Assembly: GCA_033032175.1 (NCBI GenBank)
Contig: CM065322.1
Location: forward strand, 10,230,001 to 10,294,000
Length of the DNA stretch: 64,000 bases
Direction of reading: 5' to 3'
From: Saturnia japonica
Lineage: Eukaryota > Arthropoda > Insecta > Lepidoptera > Saturniidae
Shown here: piece after piece, positions 1-11,020 of the stretch
Position numbering within the stretch: the first letter of the stretch is position 1
How the letters are laid out: every line of letters starts with the position of its first letter
The notes under the pieces: generated by a model
Databases searched by the model: none
Told to the model about the DNA's origin: nothing
What the model saw: the letters and a program-made list of their open reading frames with translations, nothing else
Program-made: the position numbers and the translations under genes

Positions 1-149
1 AATTCCCTTCTATCTTGACACTACTATCAACACACCGAACATTGGGCCTTCCATCTTTGGAACTTGAGCTATGCAGGTTTCTAGTTCATTATAGAAGGTT
101 TCCATTTTAGGTGCATAAACAGATGAAGTGTTGATTTTTATAGATAGAA

Positions 150-1846
150 CTAGCGGTGGGCCCGCAGCTCCGCACGCGTTTGTTACTACGCAATAATTTT
201 TTAAATCCTTTTTATTTTTACTCATATTGTTGACAATGCATATGCAGTATCAATTGAAGTGTGGCATGTATTTCCCGTGTACAATTTACATCAAAATCCG
301 TTGATAACTATTATTCTAATGTACAATTTGTAATGCATTATTAATTTTTATAGTTTCTCAATTATAGTGGGTGTGATGTATGTTTCCCGTTTCCAAATTT
401 GATCAGAATCAGTTGAGAATTGATGAAAATTAAATTATTTGAACTTCGTTTTTTTATTTCTAGAAGAAATATTTACAATTCATATAATCCATTAACTATG
501 TAAATAGTTAGACTTCCCGTGTATAAAATTTCATCAAAATCGGTTAAGAATTAATGAAATTTTAATTTTTAGAAAATATCTTTTTTTACGGTTCCCAAAA
601 GTGTTATTTAAAATTCTCATTACTTATCATTCATGGAATGACTTATACTTCCCGTGTACATACAAGAATTAACGAAAAAAATATTTTTTTACGTGATCTA
701 AAAGTAATATTGAAATTTCTTATACCCTGACCTTTGATATAAGCATCCCGATTACAAAATTTCATAAGAATCGTTGAAGCTGTTTTTGAGTTAAATCTTG
801 ATATACAAACAGACAGACTGACGGACAAAAAAAAGGCATATTTGTGATCAGTATCGTTCATATAATATGCGTATCGGGAAATTTTGGATAAATACTAAAA
901 GTACAGACAGGACTACAGATTTATTAATATATATAGCTATATTTATATAATACTAAAACAAAATCATAGATGTGTTTATCACTATGTGTATTATGGTTGC
1001 AAGCCCTACCACCCCGCTATATTACTGCATATGCACTGGCTGATGTCGTAACATGACAAACCAAAAGAAAATCAAGATGGGATTATTACTGTTTGTATGG
1101 TATTGACCATTATATACCAATATGAATCCAACACATTAACTGTCTCAATAAAACTTCAAAAATAATTGAAATCATACCTTATTGTACTGGCGTACGGGAA
1201 GGTTTTTTGAAAAACGTGAAACGCCTTTTATTCCTTTCTTACAAAAAGCATAAATATGAATGGGTTCTTCATACAAACTTTCATGCAAGTTTTATTTCCA
1301 CCACATGTGGAGTAACACAATGAAATAATTCACTTCTAGCAAAACTGTATAATCCAGATAATGTACAATAGGTATATTGCTTACAATATATAAACTCCCG
1401 CGAGCCGCGATTGACAGCGCACATCATATTCCTATCATAAAATAAAACAGTAATTATGCCGTACTGTGCAGTTAAACAGTTTATATACACTTCAGCCAAT
1501 CTTAAAAAGAATATTATTAGAAATACAATACATCTTTTAATAAGTATAACAATATCAATTAATCAACAAACCAGATTGAAAATCAACAAACTGGTTGGTA
1601 TGGCAGCCGATGTCATTTCACCATTATCGCGCATGCGAATTTGGTGTTCCCATATTTTGTTCATAGAAACTTTCATCCCCTATTTTCTACCCTTAAAGTT
1701 ATGTTTTCGCTACAAAAATTACCCTATGTCCTTTTCTAAGGTCCAATCTATCTCTGTACCAAAATTCATCAAAATTGGTTGAGTGGTTTAGGCGTGAAGA
1801 AGTAACAGACAGACAGAGTTACTTTCACATTTATAATATTAGTATG
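150..1846 (+). repeat. Unclassified 1.7 kb interspersed repeat, copy 1
   Basis: It starts near ACTAGCGGTGGGCCCGCAG and ends with CAGACAGACAG and TATAATATTAGTATGGA, an ending shared by many lepidopteran repeats. The inside carries several degenerate copies of a unit reading CCCGTGTACAAAATTTCATC plus AAAATCGGTTAAGAATTAA, at about 267, 385, 513, 650 and 745. No coding frame is evident. A second copy lies in reverse orientation at 25330-26395. The class (RTE-derived, Helitron-like or other) is not determined. Confidence 0.6.
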
Positions 1847-1876
1847 GATTATATAATTGAGAGGATTTATTGCTCA

Positions 1877-2100
1877 GGAAGTGTACGATAGCTTTGATAT
1901 AGTATTTGCGACTTCAGCAAAGCTGTTGATTTCATTTCCAGTGTAATATGTGATATATTTCCCTATGTCAGAGTGGTAGCTATCTTTCTAATGAGTTTCA
2001 CTGATGCCAGTTATAGTAAAGTTACATCTCTCTAGCTCGCTTTTCATGATCATCAATTTGCCGTCTTTGAGAAGACCTCGAACATTCCATCGTAGGACCT
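1877..2100 (-). pseudogene. RTE-clade LINE endonuclease fragment
   Basis: Read on the minus strand the frame gives RWNVRGLLKDGKLMIMKSEL, then NFTITGISETH and YITYYTGNE. WNVRGL, GISETH and YYxGNE are the opening motifs of the apurinic-like endonuclease of RTE/BovB-type LINEs; the E of SETH is catalytic in the family. A stop codon directly follows SETH, so the copy is dead. Weaker similarity to the preceding N-terminal region may continue to about 2300. Confidence 0.65.
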
Positions 2101-2394
2101 TTCAAAGCTGATAGATCTAGCTATATCCCCTGATAAATCATGGCGCTGGATGCTCAGCGGATCACTCGACTTATTGAAATTATTTTTAGACCGTTCCACA
2201 ACTCTCATGGATAGCTATAGTAGCAGTGGTTTCCCCGTTGCCTTTGCCCCAGAACTTTTACGAGGTTATTTGGATCTCAAGGCTGCTGTAACCTCATCTA
2301 TTCTTAGTAGGTGGTCATCAAAAGATATGGCTGTTTATGTCACATATTTTAGCAATTGCAAAGGTAATAAAAACCTCCCTATAAGTTTTCCAGT

Positions 2395-2705
2395 TGACCT
2401 CGAATCATGAAATTTGGCAAGAAGCAATGTCTTGTAGTACAACTAAAGGAACAAATCCGAAAACGGTAAATTTGTAATTACTTCACAAAAAAAAATTGCT
2501 ATTACAAACTTATTTGCAGTTGGTAAACTGACCGCAGTATATATCGATGTATGGGGACACAAGACAAGAGTTTTCCACGTTAAAGTTAAGTTTGTTCCTC
2601 AATATAGTTTAATATCTTTTTGTTGTTAGAATTGTGGTGAATATGACTGTACAATTACGGAAACCTCGGTGCGCGAGGCCGACTCGCGCTTGGCCGGTTT
2701 TTTAT
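2395..2705 (+). repeat. Common lepidopteran repeat with conserved 3' end
   Basis: The segment begins with TCATGAAATTTGGCAAGAAG and ends with CTCGGTGCGCGAGGCCGACT, then CTTGGCCGGTTTTTT. I recognise this ending from many moth and butterfly genomes. It has no coding frame. The right end is GC-rich compared with its surroundings. Confidence 0.6.
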
Positions 2706-2888
2706 ATATTATTATTGACATGTCTAAAAGCCTGCAAGGCAATGAAGACCTGTTTTACATTACATAAACAGCGGTGACCATTCAGGGATAAAAATTAAAA
2801 GACGATCACCGTCGCCAACTTGTTAAGTTTTCTTATACAAAGAGTTTTTAATCGAATGTTAGTATTTATAAAAGCGTTTATTTTGCAG

Positions 2889-3040
2889 AGGACTGGATTG
2901 ATCTACTTTCTTCTGCGGAAAGTATGGAGTACCTGAACTGGACGAAGAAAACGCGAGTCAACGAATCATACCGGCTGACTGACAAATATGATGAATATAT
3001 CGGAATGCCTGGGAGTTTTAGAACTATGAATGTTGATTAA
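2889..3040 (+). pseudogene. Orphan, diverged third copy of the CRAL-TRIO last exon
   Basis: The 152-nt segment follows TTTTGCAG and encodes DWIDLLSSAESMEYLNW through EYIGMPGSFRTMNVD and TAA. It has the same length, phase and reading as the other last exons, with three residue changes near the end and many silent differences. About 120 bp of upstream intron is also recognisably shared. It is on the opposite strand, and I found no exon 5 between 1 and 2880. Either it belongs to a paralogous gene whose other exons lie left of the window, or it is a stranded relic. The preserved reading argues against long neutral decay. Confidence 0.75.
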
Positions 3041-3179
3041 TCTAAGTCGGAAATTATGCGATACAGGGCCGAGCCGATGGTATCTACCACCCGGTTTTAA
3101 AGTAAAAATTGCCACCTTATATCTATAATGAGGTAGAGCACAGAAATGTTTTCTCTCTACTTGGGGCAGTCCGACTGTT

Positions 3180-3365
3180 GGAATACTTGTCCATACCCTA
3201 CAGAAGATCGCAACCAAATAACCTTATGTAGTGTTCTTCGATGAGTATCGTTTCCAGAGCTCTTTGGGTTAGGGGTGTTCTAGGTACATAGGATATGGTA
3301 GCCGCTTATCATCAGGCAAGCCGTACGCTTGTTTGCTACCGTTGTTATTATACTAACAAATGTTA
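3180..3365 (+). repeat. Lepidopteran repeat tail
   Basis: The segment contains GGTAGCCGCTTATCATCAGG followed by CCGTACGCTTGTTTGCTACC, close to a tail that recurs in lepidopteran genomes. No reading frame is seen. Downstream, to about 4550, the sequence is AT-rich with an (AT)n run at 3717-3740 and a GC-rich patch at 3645-3705; I see no gene. Confidence 0.5.
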
Positions 3366-3708
3366 ATTGTAAAATTTTACACATTTTCGATATATATATA
3401 TATTTAAAATTATGCAATACTTTCTATATTTAGTTACCTGACATTACCGCAGACACATGTCTTACGTTTAAAAACGAAATATAAGCTCTTTACTTTTACA
3501 AAAAAATAAATAAATATGCCATTATGAAACAATAGAGAATAGACAAAAACATAACTTTAGTAATTTATTCATTCGACATTTTTCGACTTTTTATTGCCAT
3601 GGCCCAATTTGCTTTATTTTTTTCTATTTTGCCGCCTCTAGTAGCTTGCCGCCGGGATGCTATGCACCCCTTGCACCCCCGGCACGACTCGGCCCTGTTA
3701 AATTACCT

Positions 3709-3739
<31 letters not shown>

Positions 3740-4551
3740 GTATTAATACTTATCATATATTATATTGAAACATAAACAATATAAAAGTTTAAAGACACAC
3801 ACAATTAAATGATGATATTGTCAAGTATTGGTATGTATAGTCTAGAAAAGTGGCAGAAACTCCTTAACGTTAGAACCAGCAGTAGATAGATTATTATGAG
3901 TTCTTTACGATCAGTTACGGTATCGAAGCTGTGTACGAGAAGCTGTAGGCCTTTGAAGAAATTGATACCTGGGTTGTTGTAGATAAAATACCTTTAACTA
4001 AAAGTTTAGTGCAGTGACAGTGGGTATTCAAAAGAAAGATCGAATGGTGATAATAGTATACGGCATAGAGCGCGTTTAGTGGGTAAAACTTTACACAAAA
4101 GAGCCGAAATGTTATTACTTTATATTAAAAAAATCTATGTAGGGTAGTTATTAAGTAAGTTTAACATTTTTGATAGTAAGATGGTTAGTAGGTACAATAA
4201 CGGAATGTAGGTAAACTGATATCAGTAATGATGAGATGGTTTGATCTTAATTTTTTTAAACTAAAATTAATAGGAAGTGTAATGTATTTGTCTGTATTGA
4301 ATAATTTTAACACATCGTTTATAGTGTTAGTTATTTCTGAGTTGTATGAAATATTACAACATTTTGAGTTTGGTGTCGTCCGCATAATACATGGTTTATT
4401 TGATGTAATAAGAGTGTTAAAAATAGGTTAGTTACATCATATAAATGATTAATAAATGTACAATGTGCATAATAAATGCGTACCTTAGTCATATTTATAC
4501 AATTCAAATTAGGTATATTGTTTTATTACATATAAATATTATTATTGTGTA

Positions 4552-4800
4552 CGTTTTATAATATGTATCTCGGTAATCCAATTGTTGGGTTCGCGTCACT
4601 TCACCTATGCGCGAGGGGCGGCGGGGGGGGGGGGGGGGGGGGGGGGGGGAGCGTGACACTTCCCGGGACGGGCTATTTTGTTTGGCCGGATGCCCGTCTC
4701 GTAGAAACTGTACGGATGCCAGTAGGGCGAGGTCGTGGTGAGGCTTGATGTGCTGGGTCTTCAAATGAAACACGAGCTTTTCGTTGTACTGAGGCGTTCG
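4552..4800 (+). repeat. G-tract duplication unit, copy 1
   Basis: This 250-bp unit includes an uninterrupted run of 27 G (4623-4649) after GCGAGGGGCGGC. The same unit occurs at 9788-10026 with a run of 15 G. The long frames in it come only from reading through the homopolymer (poly-Gly or poly-Pro) and are not genes. Confidence 0.85.
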
Positions 4801-5559
4801 CAGGTACATCGATAATTTTGATGTGTTTTAAAGCTAAAATATGTTCTTGACGGCAATATTATCTATGATGAAGTGTTGCCATTATCCCAAAATCAGAAAA
4901 CTGCAACTGCGCTCCTAGTAACCTATATTAGTGATAGATAATACACTAATACGAAGCGCCGAGCGAGCACTTTAGTGCATCGAGTTTATAACACTTAGGT
5001 TTCAGTTTGAGTTTGCTTCGGAAATATTAAAACTCCTACTTATGTGACAAGATTATAAACTACCAATACAGACCGAATAATATAAATCTTAACCAACAAC
5101 CAACCATTTACAATATTTTTGGTTCGTGTTTATTTTATGTTAAAATTACGACATTATAATTATAACACTTACTAATGGTATGTGATCCCATTTTTTTATT
5201 ATTTAGGTATAACGTTTTATACAATGTAATTTATTTAACTTTTTTAAATACCAACTCGATATCCTCAGAAGTAGAAGCTACGAGTATGAATCTATTATCA
5301 CTTGTGTCAGTTAAGATTATGGTCCTTTTTGTGGTTCGTTTTAAAATAGCTATTGGCTGCAAAGACCACTTAACACTAGGTGGACTACATTAGTGCCTAA
5401 TTGGTTATATTAGTTTTTTCAAAATATAAATTGAAAAATTAGCCTTATGTTGTAGTATAATTATTAACTATGCGATAAAAATATCTATACGTAAATATTT
5501 TTGCGGGAGTTATTTATGATCATGATAATTATATTATTATTATTAAAGTTTGGTTTAGT

Positions 5560-5695
5560 GCATGATTAATGGTAATAGGCTGGCCCCCTATTACATGGGA
5601 CCTAAAAACATACTCGGCGAACTGTGGGTGTACATTAAGTACACCTCTTCCTAACCCTTCGGAGAATACAGGCATGATGGTATGTTATGTAAAAA
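5560..5695 (+). repeat. 3' part of a tRNA-derived SINE
   Basis: GGTAATAGGCTGGCCCCCTA, then TTACATGGGACCTAAAA and ACAGGCATGATGGTATG, match the body of the SINE at 37030-37273. The tRNA-like head with A and B boxes is missing here. The same piece is present at about 11783-11910 in the duplicate. Confidence 0.7.
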
Positions 5696-6709
5696 TCTCT
5701 ATCTTGGTCTCATTATCTGTCTATCTGTTTATGTTCTTTTAACGAAAAAAGCCACTTACCCTATAGACATAGTTTTTCTTTTAATTCATAGATACGTTCT
5801 CTGGCCAGGTTATAGTTATATTTTGTTAGTTAACATTACATAGGAAAAAAATAGTAACGGGTAGTAACGACGATTTTGGGTCGCTTAAATCGCTTACGCT
5901 GAGTAAACCATAAGAGATTAGTCTAATTAATGGAAAATATAATTCTAGATCTTAAAATTCCTATCCTATCGTCCTATATCCTATGGTTTTTCCCACTTCT
6001 CGTACTTACTTACAGTTTGCCAGATTGCTTGGTGTTCATGGTTCCTGCTTCGCTTCTTAGGACTATAGCGTGAAGTTACATAACTTGTATCTAACTTTTT
6101 TTAATAAATAGGCTATAAAATGTAAAAAGAGTTTTTAATTGTATTTATAGTTCCAACAAAAAAAAACATTCTCTCCAGCTTTATTTTAGTATACTCTTAG
6201 TTATATAGGTATATGTAGTGGGGAAGGATTTATCATTTCCTCCGTCAATCACACGGGGTGTGACAGTATACTTCGGCATCGCCATGGGAAATACACTAAG
6301 TGCTTTCTCTATTTCATACCAATGTACGTATCTACTGTATTATGCTGCGTTTAGAATATTCATTTGACGCGAAACTTCATATAAGTTAACTCCTGTAACA
6401 CTTGAACTGATCATATTTATTGTAAAGATAACTTTACGTAGTAAATCAGTATCCTCTACGTATAGGCTACTCTGTATATCTTGACCTACAAATTCATTTT
6501 CAACTTCTTTATATATATTGTTAGGTATTCATGGCTACCCTCGTCGAGAAGTTGGGGTATAGTCATAATTGGATATCCACAACTACCCTACTGCTCGGAC
6601 CGATTGAAACGGTATATAAGGCGCAGCGCATATGTATACTGACATCTTTCAGATCCCTAAACAAACATACTAATGTTTCCTTCTTCATCCCAGGAGGCGG
6701 GGAACATTT

Positions 6710-8728
6710 ATTATTATTATTATTATATTTGGTAAGACACACTAGCAGCTAATTAGCTGATGCGTGCGTATCAAATAGCTTGGAGATATCTTCCTTGTCC
6801 AATCTGCTCTTAAAGGAGGTTATGGTAGGAGCCATCACAACTTTTTCTGGAAGTTTGTTCCATGCTGTGACCACTCTGTTAGGCAAGAACTGCTTCATTG
6901 GGTTTCTTTTTGCTGGGAATTCCCAAAGTTTCAAGGGATGACCTCGTAGGTGTTTATTTTCATTTGACTTAAACATATCTTTAAGGCTGGGCACATCGTA
7001 ATAATTAGTGAGGATTTTATAAGTTTCGATTAACCTGCCCCTTTGTCTACGGTGTTCTAGTGTGGTAAGGCCAAGGTTTATGAGGCGCTGTTCATAGGGT
7101 AAGTTACGCATTGCATACACCATCTTAGTAGCCCTTCTCTGTACATTTTCAATGAGCTTAATGTCTTTTTTGAAGTAGGGATCCCAGATAATATAAGCAT
7201 GTTCAAGAAGTGGTCTAATATAGGTCTTATATAACTTTATAAAAGTTTTAGCTGTTGGGAATTTAAATGCCTTGCGAATGATATAAAGGATCGAATTAGT
7301 TTTCTTCACAACCCCAAGCACATGAGTTCCCCATTTAAGATCTTTGGATACTGTAACTCCCAAGTCCCTTTGTGTTTCAACTGCGGTTAATTGTTCACCA
7401 CCAAGATAGTATATCTGACAAGGATTATTACTACCAATGTGTAGCACGGAGCACTTATTCACATTTAAAGTTAGAAGCCAGTCATGAGTCCACTTAAAAA
7501 TCGCATTAAGGTCATTCTGTATAGCTCGCCAGTTGCTTCGAGGGTTAGCAAAAAATTTGGTATCATCAGCAAAAAGCGAAAAAGGTAGTTGCAGAGTACT
7601 TTTCAAGTCTGAGAGGAACAAGATAAAGAGCAATGGACCAAGCACCGAACCTTGAGGAACGCCACTGAGGACACTTCGCGGATCGGACATGACTTCGCCA
7701 ATGCGCACCCGAAACGTTCTACCAGAAAGGAAGTCGCATATCCAGGCTAAAATGCTTCCACGTATGCCAAGGTGTTCCAATTTGTGTATGAGGCGTTTCA
7801 GAGGAACACGGTCAAATGCCTTCTCATAATCCAAGTAAATGATATCTGTTGGCTGTCCATTACTATGGTTCCGTGTCCACTCGTTTAAGCAATTTAGTAA
7901 ATTGGTTGTAACAGATCGTTTTGGGATGAAACCATGCTGCTCATCCAGGGTAATCTTTTCATGTATTAGAAATTCTCTTATGTGGCAAGCTATCATCATC
8001 TCCATGGTTTTGCACAATACACTAGTCAAACTTATGGGCCTATAGTTGACGGGCAGTAATTTATTTCCTTTTTTATAAATCGGTACTACATTTGCCGTTT
8101 TCCAGTCAGCTGGCACTATTCCATCCTTCAGAGATTTGTTCATCATTTTCGCTATTTCGTCGCTTAGAGCTCCTGAGCATTTTTTCAATACCACTGAGGG
8201 TATGTCGTCTGGCCCTGATGCTGTAGTATCACTGAAGCTAGATAACTTCTTTCTTACTAAGTCTCCAGTAATACTTAAGTCTTGAATAGCGTTTATGACT
8301 CTAGGAACGTTGATATTTGGCATCGGTCCATCAGGCTCGTTGACAAAGTTCAATTTAAACTGATCAGCGAAGGCTTCGGCAATTAATTCAGGCTTCATAA
8401 CAAGTTCATTTGAGACATTTTTTATTACGTTAGGGATGCAGATTTTAGAGTTCAGTTGTTTTCTTATGTAACTGTAAAAAGCCTTAGGACCTGAGTCTAT
8501 AATAGTTGATTCGAAAGTGGTTCTTCTGTTTCTAGATAGACTAATAATTTTGTTATTGACCTTTCTATATTCTTTATATGAGTGTTCATTTTGATCAATT
8601 CTATAATTATTCCACAGTACTTTTTTCACTTTAGTTAACTTGACTATATCTTTGTTAATCCAGGGTTTGTTGGTGCAATGTTTATTATATATTTTCTTTT
8701 TTGGTATATTTGTATACCAAATTTGTAT
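6710..8728 (-). mobile_element. 5'-truncated non-LTR retrotransposon
   Basis: The element lies on the minus strand with its 3' end at the left. A short (TAA)n tail follows only about 40 bases after the stop codon. The right end is the 5' truncation point, where the reading frame is still open. The duplicate at 11021-13302 runs straight through the site (GGGAACAT followed by GTATATG at about 12927), which shows the empty target. No convincing target-site duplication was seen. The endonuclease and ORF1 parts are absent. Confidence 0.9.
6749..8629 (-). CDS. Reverse transcriptase of a LINE (jockey/CR1 superclade)
   Basis: The open frame encodes 626 residues from an internal GTG and stays open further 5' to about 8728, so the shown start is not a real initiation site. 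Reverse transcriptase motifs run in order: TASGPDDIPSVVLKK near 136-150, NYRPISLTSV near 195-204, DYEKAFDRV near 267-275 (first catalytic Asp), SGVPQGSVLGPLLFILFLSD near 322-341, and FADD at 353-356 (catalytic Asp pair), followed by a thumb and a C-terminal region rich in basic residues. The protein would copy LINE RNA into DNA at the target site. The linker residues before the frame (KPWINKD) are those that normally follow the endonuclease, which is lost. The absence of any stop over 660 codons marks a recent insertion. Assignment to a specific clade is uncertain. Confidence 0.9.
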   Translation of the reverse strand: MKKVLWNNYRIDQNEHSYKEYRKVNNKIISLSRNRRTTFESTIIDSGPKAFYSYIRKQLNSKICIPNVIKNVSNELVMKPELIAEAFADQFKLNFVNEPDGPMPNINVPRVINAIQDLSITGDLVRKKLSSFSDTTASGPDDIPSVVLKKCSGALSDEIAKMMNKSLKDGIVPADWKTANVVPIYKKGNKLLPVNYRPISLTSVLCKTMEMMIACHIREFLIHEKITLDEQHGFIPKRSVTTNLLNCLNEWTRNHSNGQPTDIIYLDYEKAFDRVPLKRLIHKLEHLGIRGSILAWICDFLSGRTFRVRIGEVMSDPRSVLSGVPQGSVLGPLLFILFLSDLKSTLQLPFSLFADDTKFFANPRSNWRAIQNDLNAIFKWTHDWLLTLNVNKCSVLHIGSNNPCQIYYLGGEQLTAVETQRDLGVTVSKDLKWGTHVLGVVKKTNSILYIIRKAFKFPTAKTFIKLYKTYIRPLLEHAYIIWDPYFKKDIKLIENVQRRATKMVYAMRNLPYEQRLINLGLTTLEHRRQRGRLIETYKILTNYYDVPSLKDMFKSNENKHLRGHPLKLWEFPAKRNPMKQFLPNRVVTAWNKLPEKVVMAPTITSFKSRLDKEDISKLFDTHASAN

Positions 8729-8734
8729 GTATAT

Positions 8735-8972
8735 GTGTATATGTTAGTTAGCTCGAATTTACGGATAGGGTATTAGTCGGATCGCGTCTTAAGTGCAATC
8801 GCGGCAACCGCCCAAGCCGAGGTCCGGCCACTTTGGCACCCTTGAGCGAGTTCTTTACTTTCGCAGCTGAGTGTTTTAAGCGCTCGCCCCCAAGTCCCGG
8901 TGAAGCTGTAAAAGCCGTCTGAGGCTTTAGGGCCCTTATGGCTAACAATATAGTCAATCAGAAAAAAAAGCA
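8735..8972 (+). repeat. LINE 3' UTR-like segment with poly-A end
   Basis: This segment is GC-richer than its surroundings and ends with GAAGCTGTAAAAGCCGTCTG, AGGGCCCTTATGGCTAACA and GTCAATCAGAAAAAAAAG. Its last 70-80 bases define a short family found at least eight times in the window, mostly as 5'-truncated pieces. The duplicate is at about 12930-13165. Confidence 0.6.
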
Positions 8973-9303
8973 CGCTGACATAGTGTCTCTTGCACCGTCG
9001 TAACGTGAAGACCTCTCGTGTCCTGGTGTTGCTTCGTGCAACTTACTATGTTGGAATCCGAAGAGAGAGACAGTCTTGCTGGACCTGTTGGATAATAGAG
9101 GACCTCTGTATCCTGGGATCGATGGAACCTACCTACTGTGTCGGAAGTCTGGACCCTGAGAGGGTCATTCTCTATCTCGTGCTGCCGGTCCGGGTGGACG
9201 CCGGATCAGTTCCAGTTTGGTCAGAGAGGCGAGGTTCGGAGAGATAGGAGAGATGACGCCTACGAGTCCTGTGACCTGTGATCACAGGATAATGATGATG
9301 ATG
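8973..9303 (+). repeat. GC-rich segment with GATGAT tail, probable LINE 3' end
   Basis: The segment ends GTGATCACAGGATAATGATG ATG, a tail style common to lepidopteran LINEs. The frame through it is not recognisable as a protein. From 9304 to 9534 the sequence is AT-rich with a fragment resembling the repeat at 35216 (around 9440-9500). Confidence 0.4.
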
Positions 9304-9534
9304 TCGAACCGTTCACATTGTTTAGTCGCCCGTAAATATTATATTCGTCCCCAGATTTTAGACTTCTAACAATATGTTTTTCATAGTTGCACGGCATCTT
9401 AATGGTACTGTCCCTGAAGGTAACCACGGTATAATCTACACCATCAATTTAAAAACAACGGTGACCATCAAGAAATCGAAATCCAACGGCGTTCGCCTCT
9501 GTTTTGCCAACCTGCATTAATATTTTTTCACCTT

Positions 9535-9802
9535 GTCCTTCATGGATCTGATATTGTAAGGAGGGAACATATTAGTCTGAAAATGGTCCCACAGTTTACG
9601 GTACCTACCTACCACCTACGATAAAGATGATATGCTGAGAACTTTTTAGTTCGTGCCGAGATTTATTTTTATTTTATTTCGTAAGGCACAAATATAGGTA
9701 AGAAAACAAAAAAAAAAAACTAATAAATTAACTCTAAATACCTCTTAAATCTAAAACCCTATAACATATATGCACAACTTTAATTGTTATCAAGTACTGT
9801 TT
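9535..9802 (+). repeat. Duplicated segment, copy 1
   Basis: The segment from CTTCATGGATCTGATATTG to CAAGTACTGTTTAT matches 16456-16722. At 9802 it joins directly to the G-tract unit, while the other copy continues into different sequence, so 9802 is a duplication junction. Confidence 0.85.
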
Positions 9803-10026
9803 ATCTCGGTAATCCAATTGTTGGGTTCGCGTCACTTCACCTATGCGCGAGGGGCGGCGGGGGGGGGGGGGGGCGTGACACTTCCCGGTTTGGACGGGCT
9901 ATTTTGTTTGGCCGGATGCCCGTCTCGTAGAAACTGTACGGATGCCAGTAGGGCGAGGTCGTGGTGAGGCTTGATGTGCTGGGTCTTCAAATGAAACACG
10001 AGCTTTTCGTTGTACTGAGGCGTTCG
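9788..10026 (+). repeat. G-tract duplication unit, copy 2
   Basis: It matches 4552-4800 except that the G run is 15 (9859-9873) and TTT is added after the GGGCGTGACACTTCCCGG segment. Confidence 0.85.
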
Positions 10027-11020
10027 AAGGACGATCAATATTGTTTCTTCTTATGTCGTAGCTGTGTACCCGATGACTCGAACCGACTCGAACTGACTAT
10101 ACTGTTAACCTTAGGGGCCCTGGAGCCTCTGACGGCTTTTACAGCTTCACCGGACTTGTACTGCCCGATACGATTTTTACCGAGCTTGTAACCTACAGAA
10201 TTACCTTAAAGAGAGCCTCTACTTTTTGTCTATTTTTGTATCTATTTTAAGTTACATGTACAAGTTATATATCAAATTGTTTCTTATTCTATTTCCTATC
10301 CATTAAAATTAGATACATTATATGCATTAAGCACGTTACACATAATACATAAGCATCTATATAATACATAATATATGACACGTAATTCGTAATGTAGCGT
10401 AGTTGCTAATATTTTCTCTATAAATTTATTTCGTTTCTCTATATTAATGTTAACTAACTATTCTTATATATAAAACACAGAATATATAACACAAGACACA
10501 TAATAATACATAATTCAGTCGCCAGCAGCAATATCTTTGATATGTTATAAGTTTTTTATTTAATAACCAATCTACACATCATACGTAGATTATATTGTCA
10601 TTTTAAGCTACATTCAACATTTATTTGATTATTGGTTTGTTTAAAATATTTTCATTATTAATAGGGTAAAGTTCTCAAAGAAGATCACAAAACTATTATG
10701 TTCGCGCATACTTGTTGTCTTTTCAAATAGTCATTTACACCCTACGATATAAATTTGGCTTATCCAAAGGAGCTTTTCCTAGTTCCTATCACCTAGTTGA
10801 TGCAACGTGTAATTCAATCATTAATGTATATTTAAGCAATAAATATTCTCACAGCAACTTACCAGATAAAAACACTCTTCTTGTAGGCAACAAAACTACT
10901 TTTAAGCACGACTATAATCATTTATTACTTTTAAGTACACTCTTCGTCAAACTAATCCTAAAAATTATTTAAAAAAAAATGATTTTAAGCATAGAATACA
11001 TACTTAATTAACGTTTCGTT
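10027..11020 (+). other. AT-rich sequence absent from duplication copy A
   Basis: This 1 kb separates the G-tract unit from the rest of copy B, whereas the two are adjacent in copy A. It holds one reversed short poly-A-family piece (about 10080-10170, with CCTTAGGGGCCCTGGAGCC). No gene is seen. Confidence 0.6.

Larger units (their letters stand above)
4805..9116 (+). repeat. Direct segmental duplication, copy A (split by a LINE)
   Basis: Bases 4805-6709 and 8729-9116 together match 11021-13302 in the same order and orientation with only scattered differences. The two parts are separated by the LINE at 6710-8728. Inside lie the 3' body of a tRNA-derived SINE (about 5560-5695) and a GC-rich LINE tail (8735-8972). 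No host coding frame was recognised. Confidence 0.85.

Noticed and set aside
4504..4809. Open frames through the poly-G tract on both strands, and the similar ones near 9770-10038.
   Set aside because: They depend on reading the homopolymer as glycine or proline, and the frame changes with tract length between the two copies.
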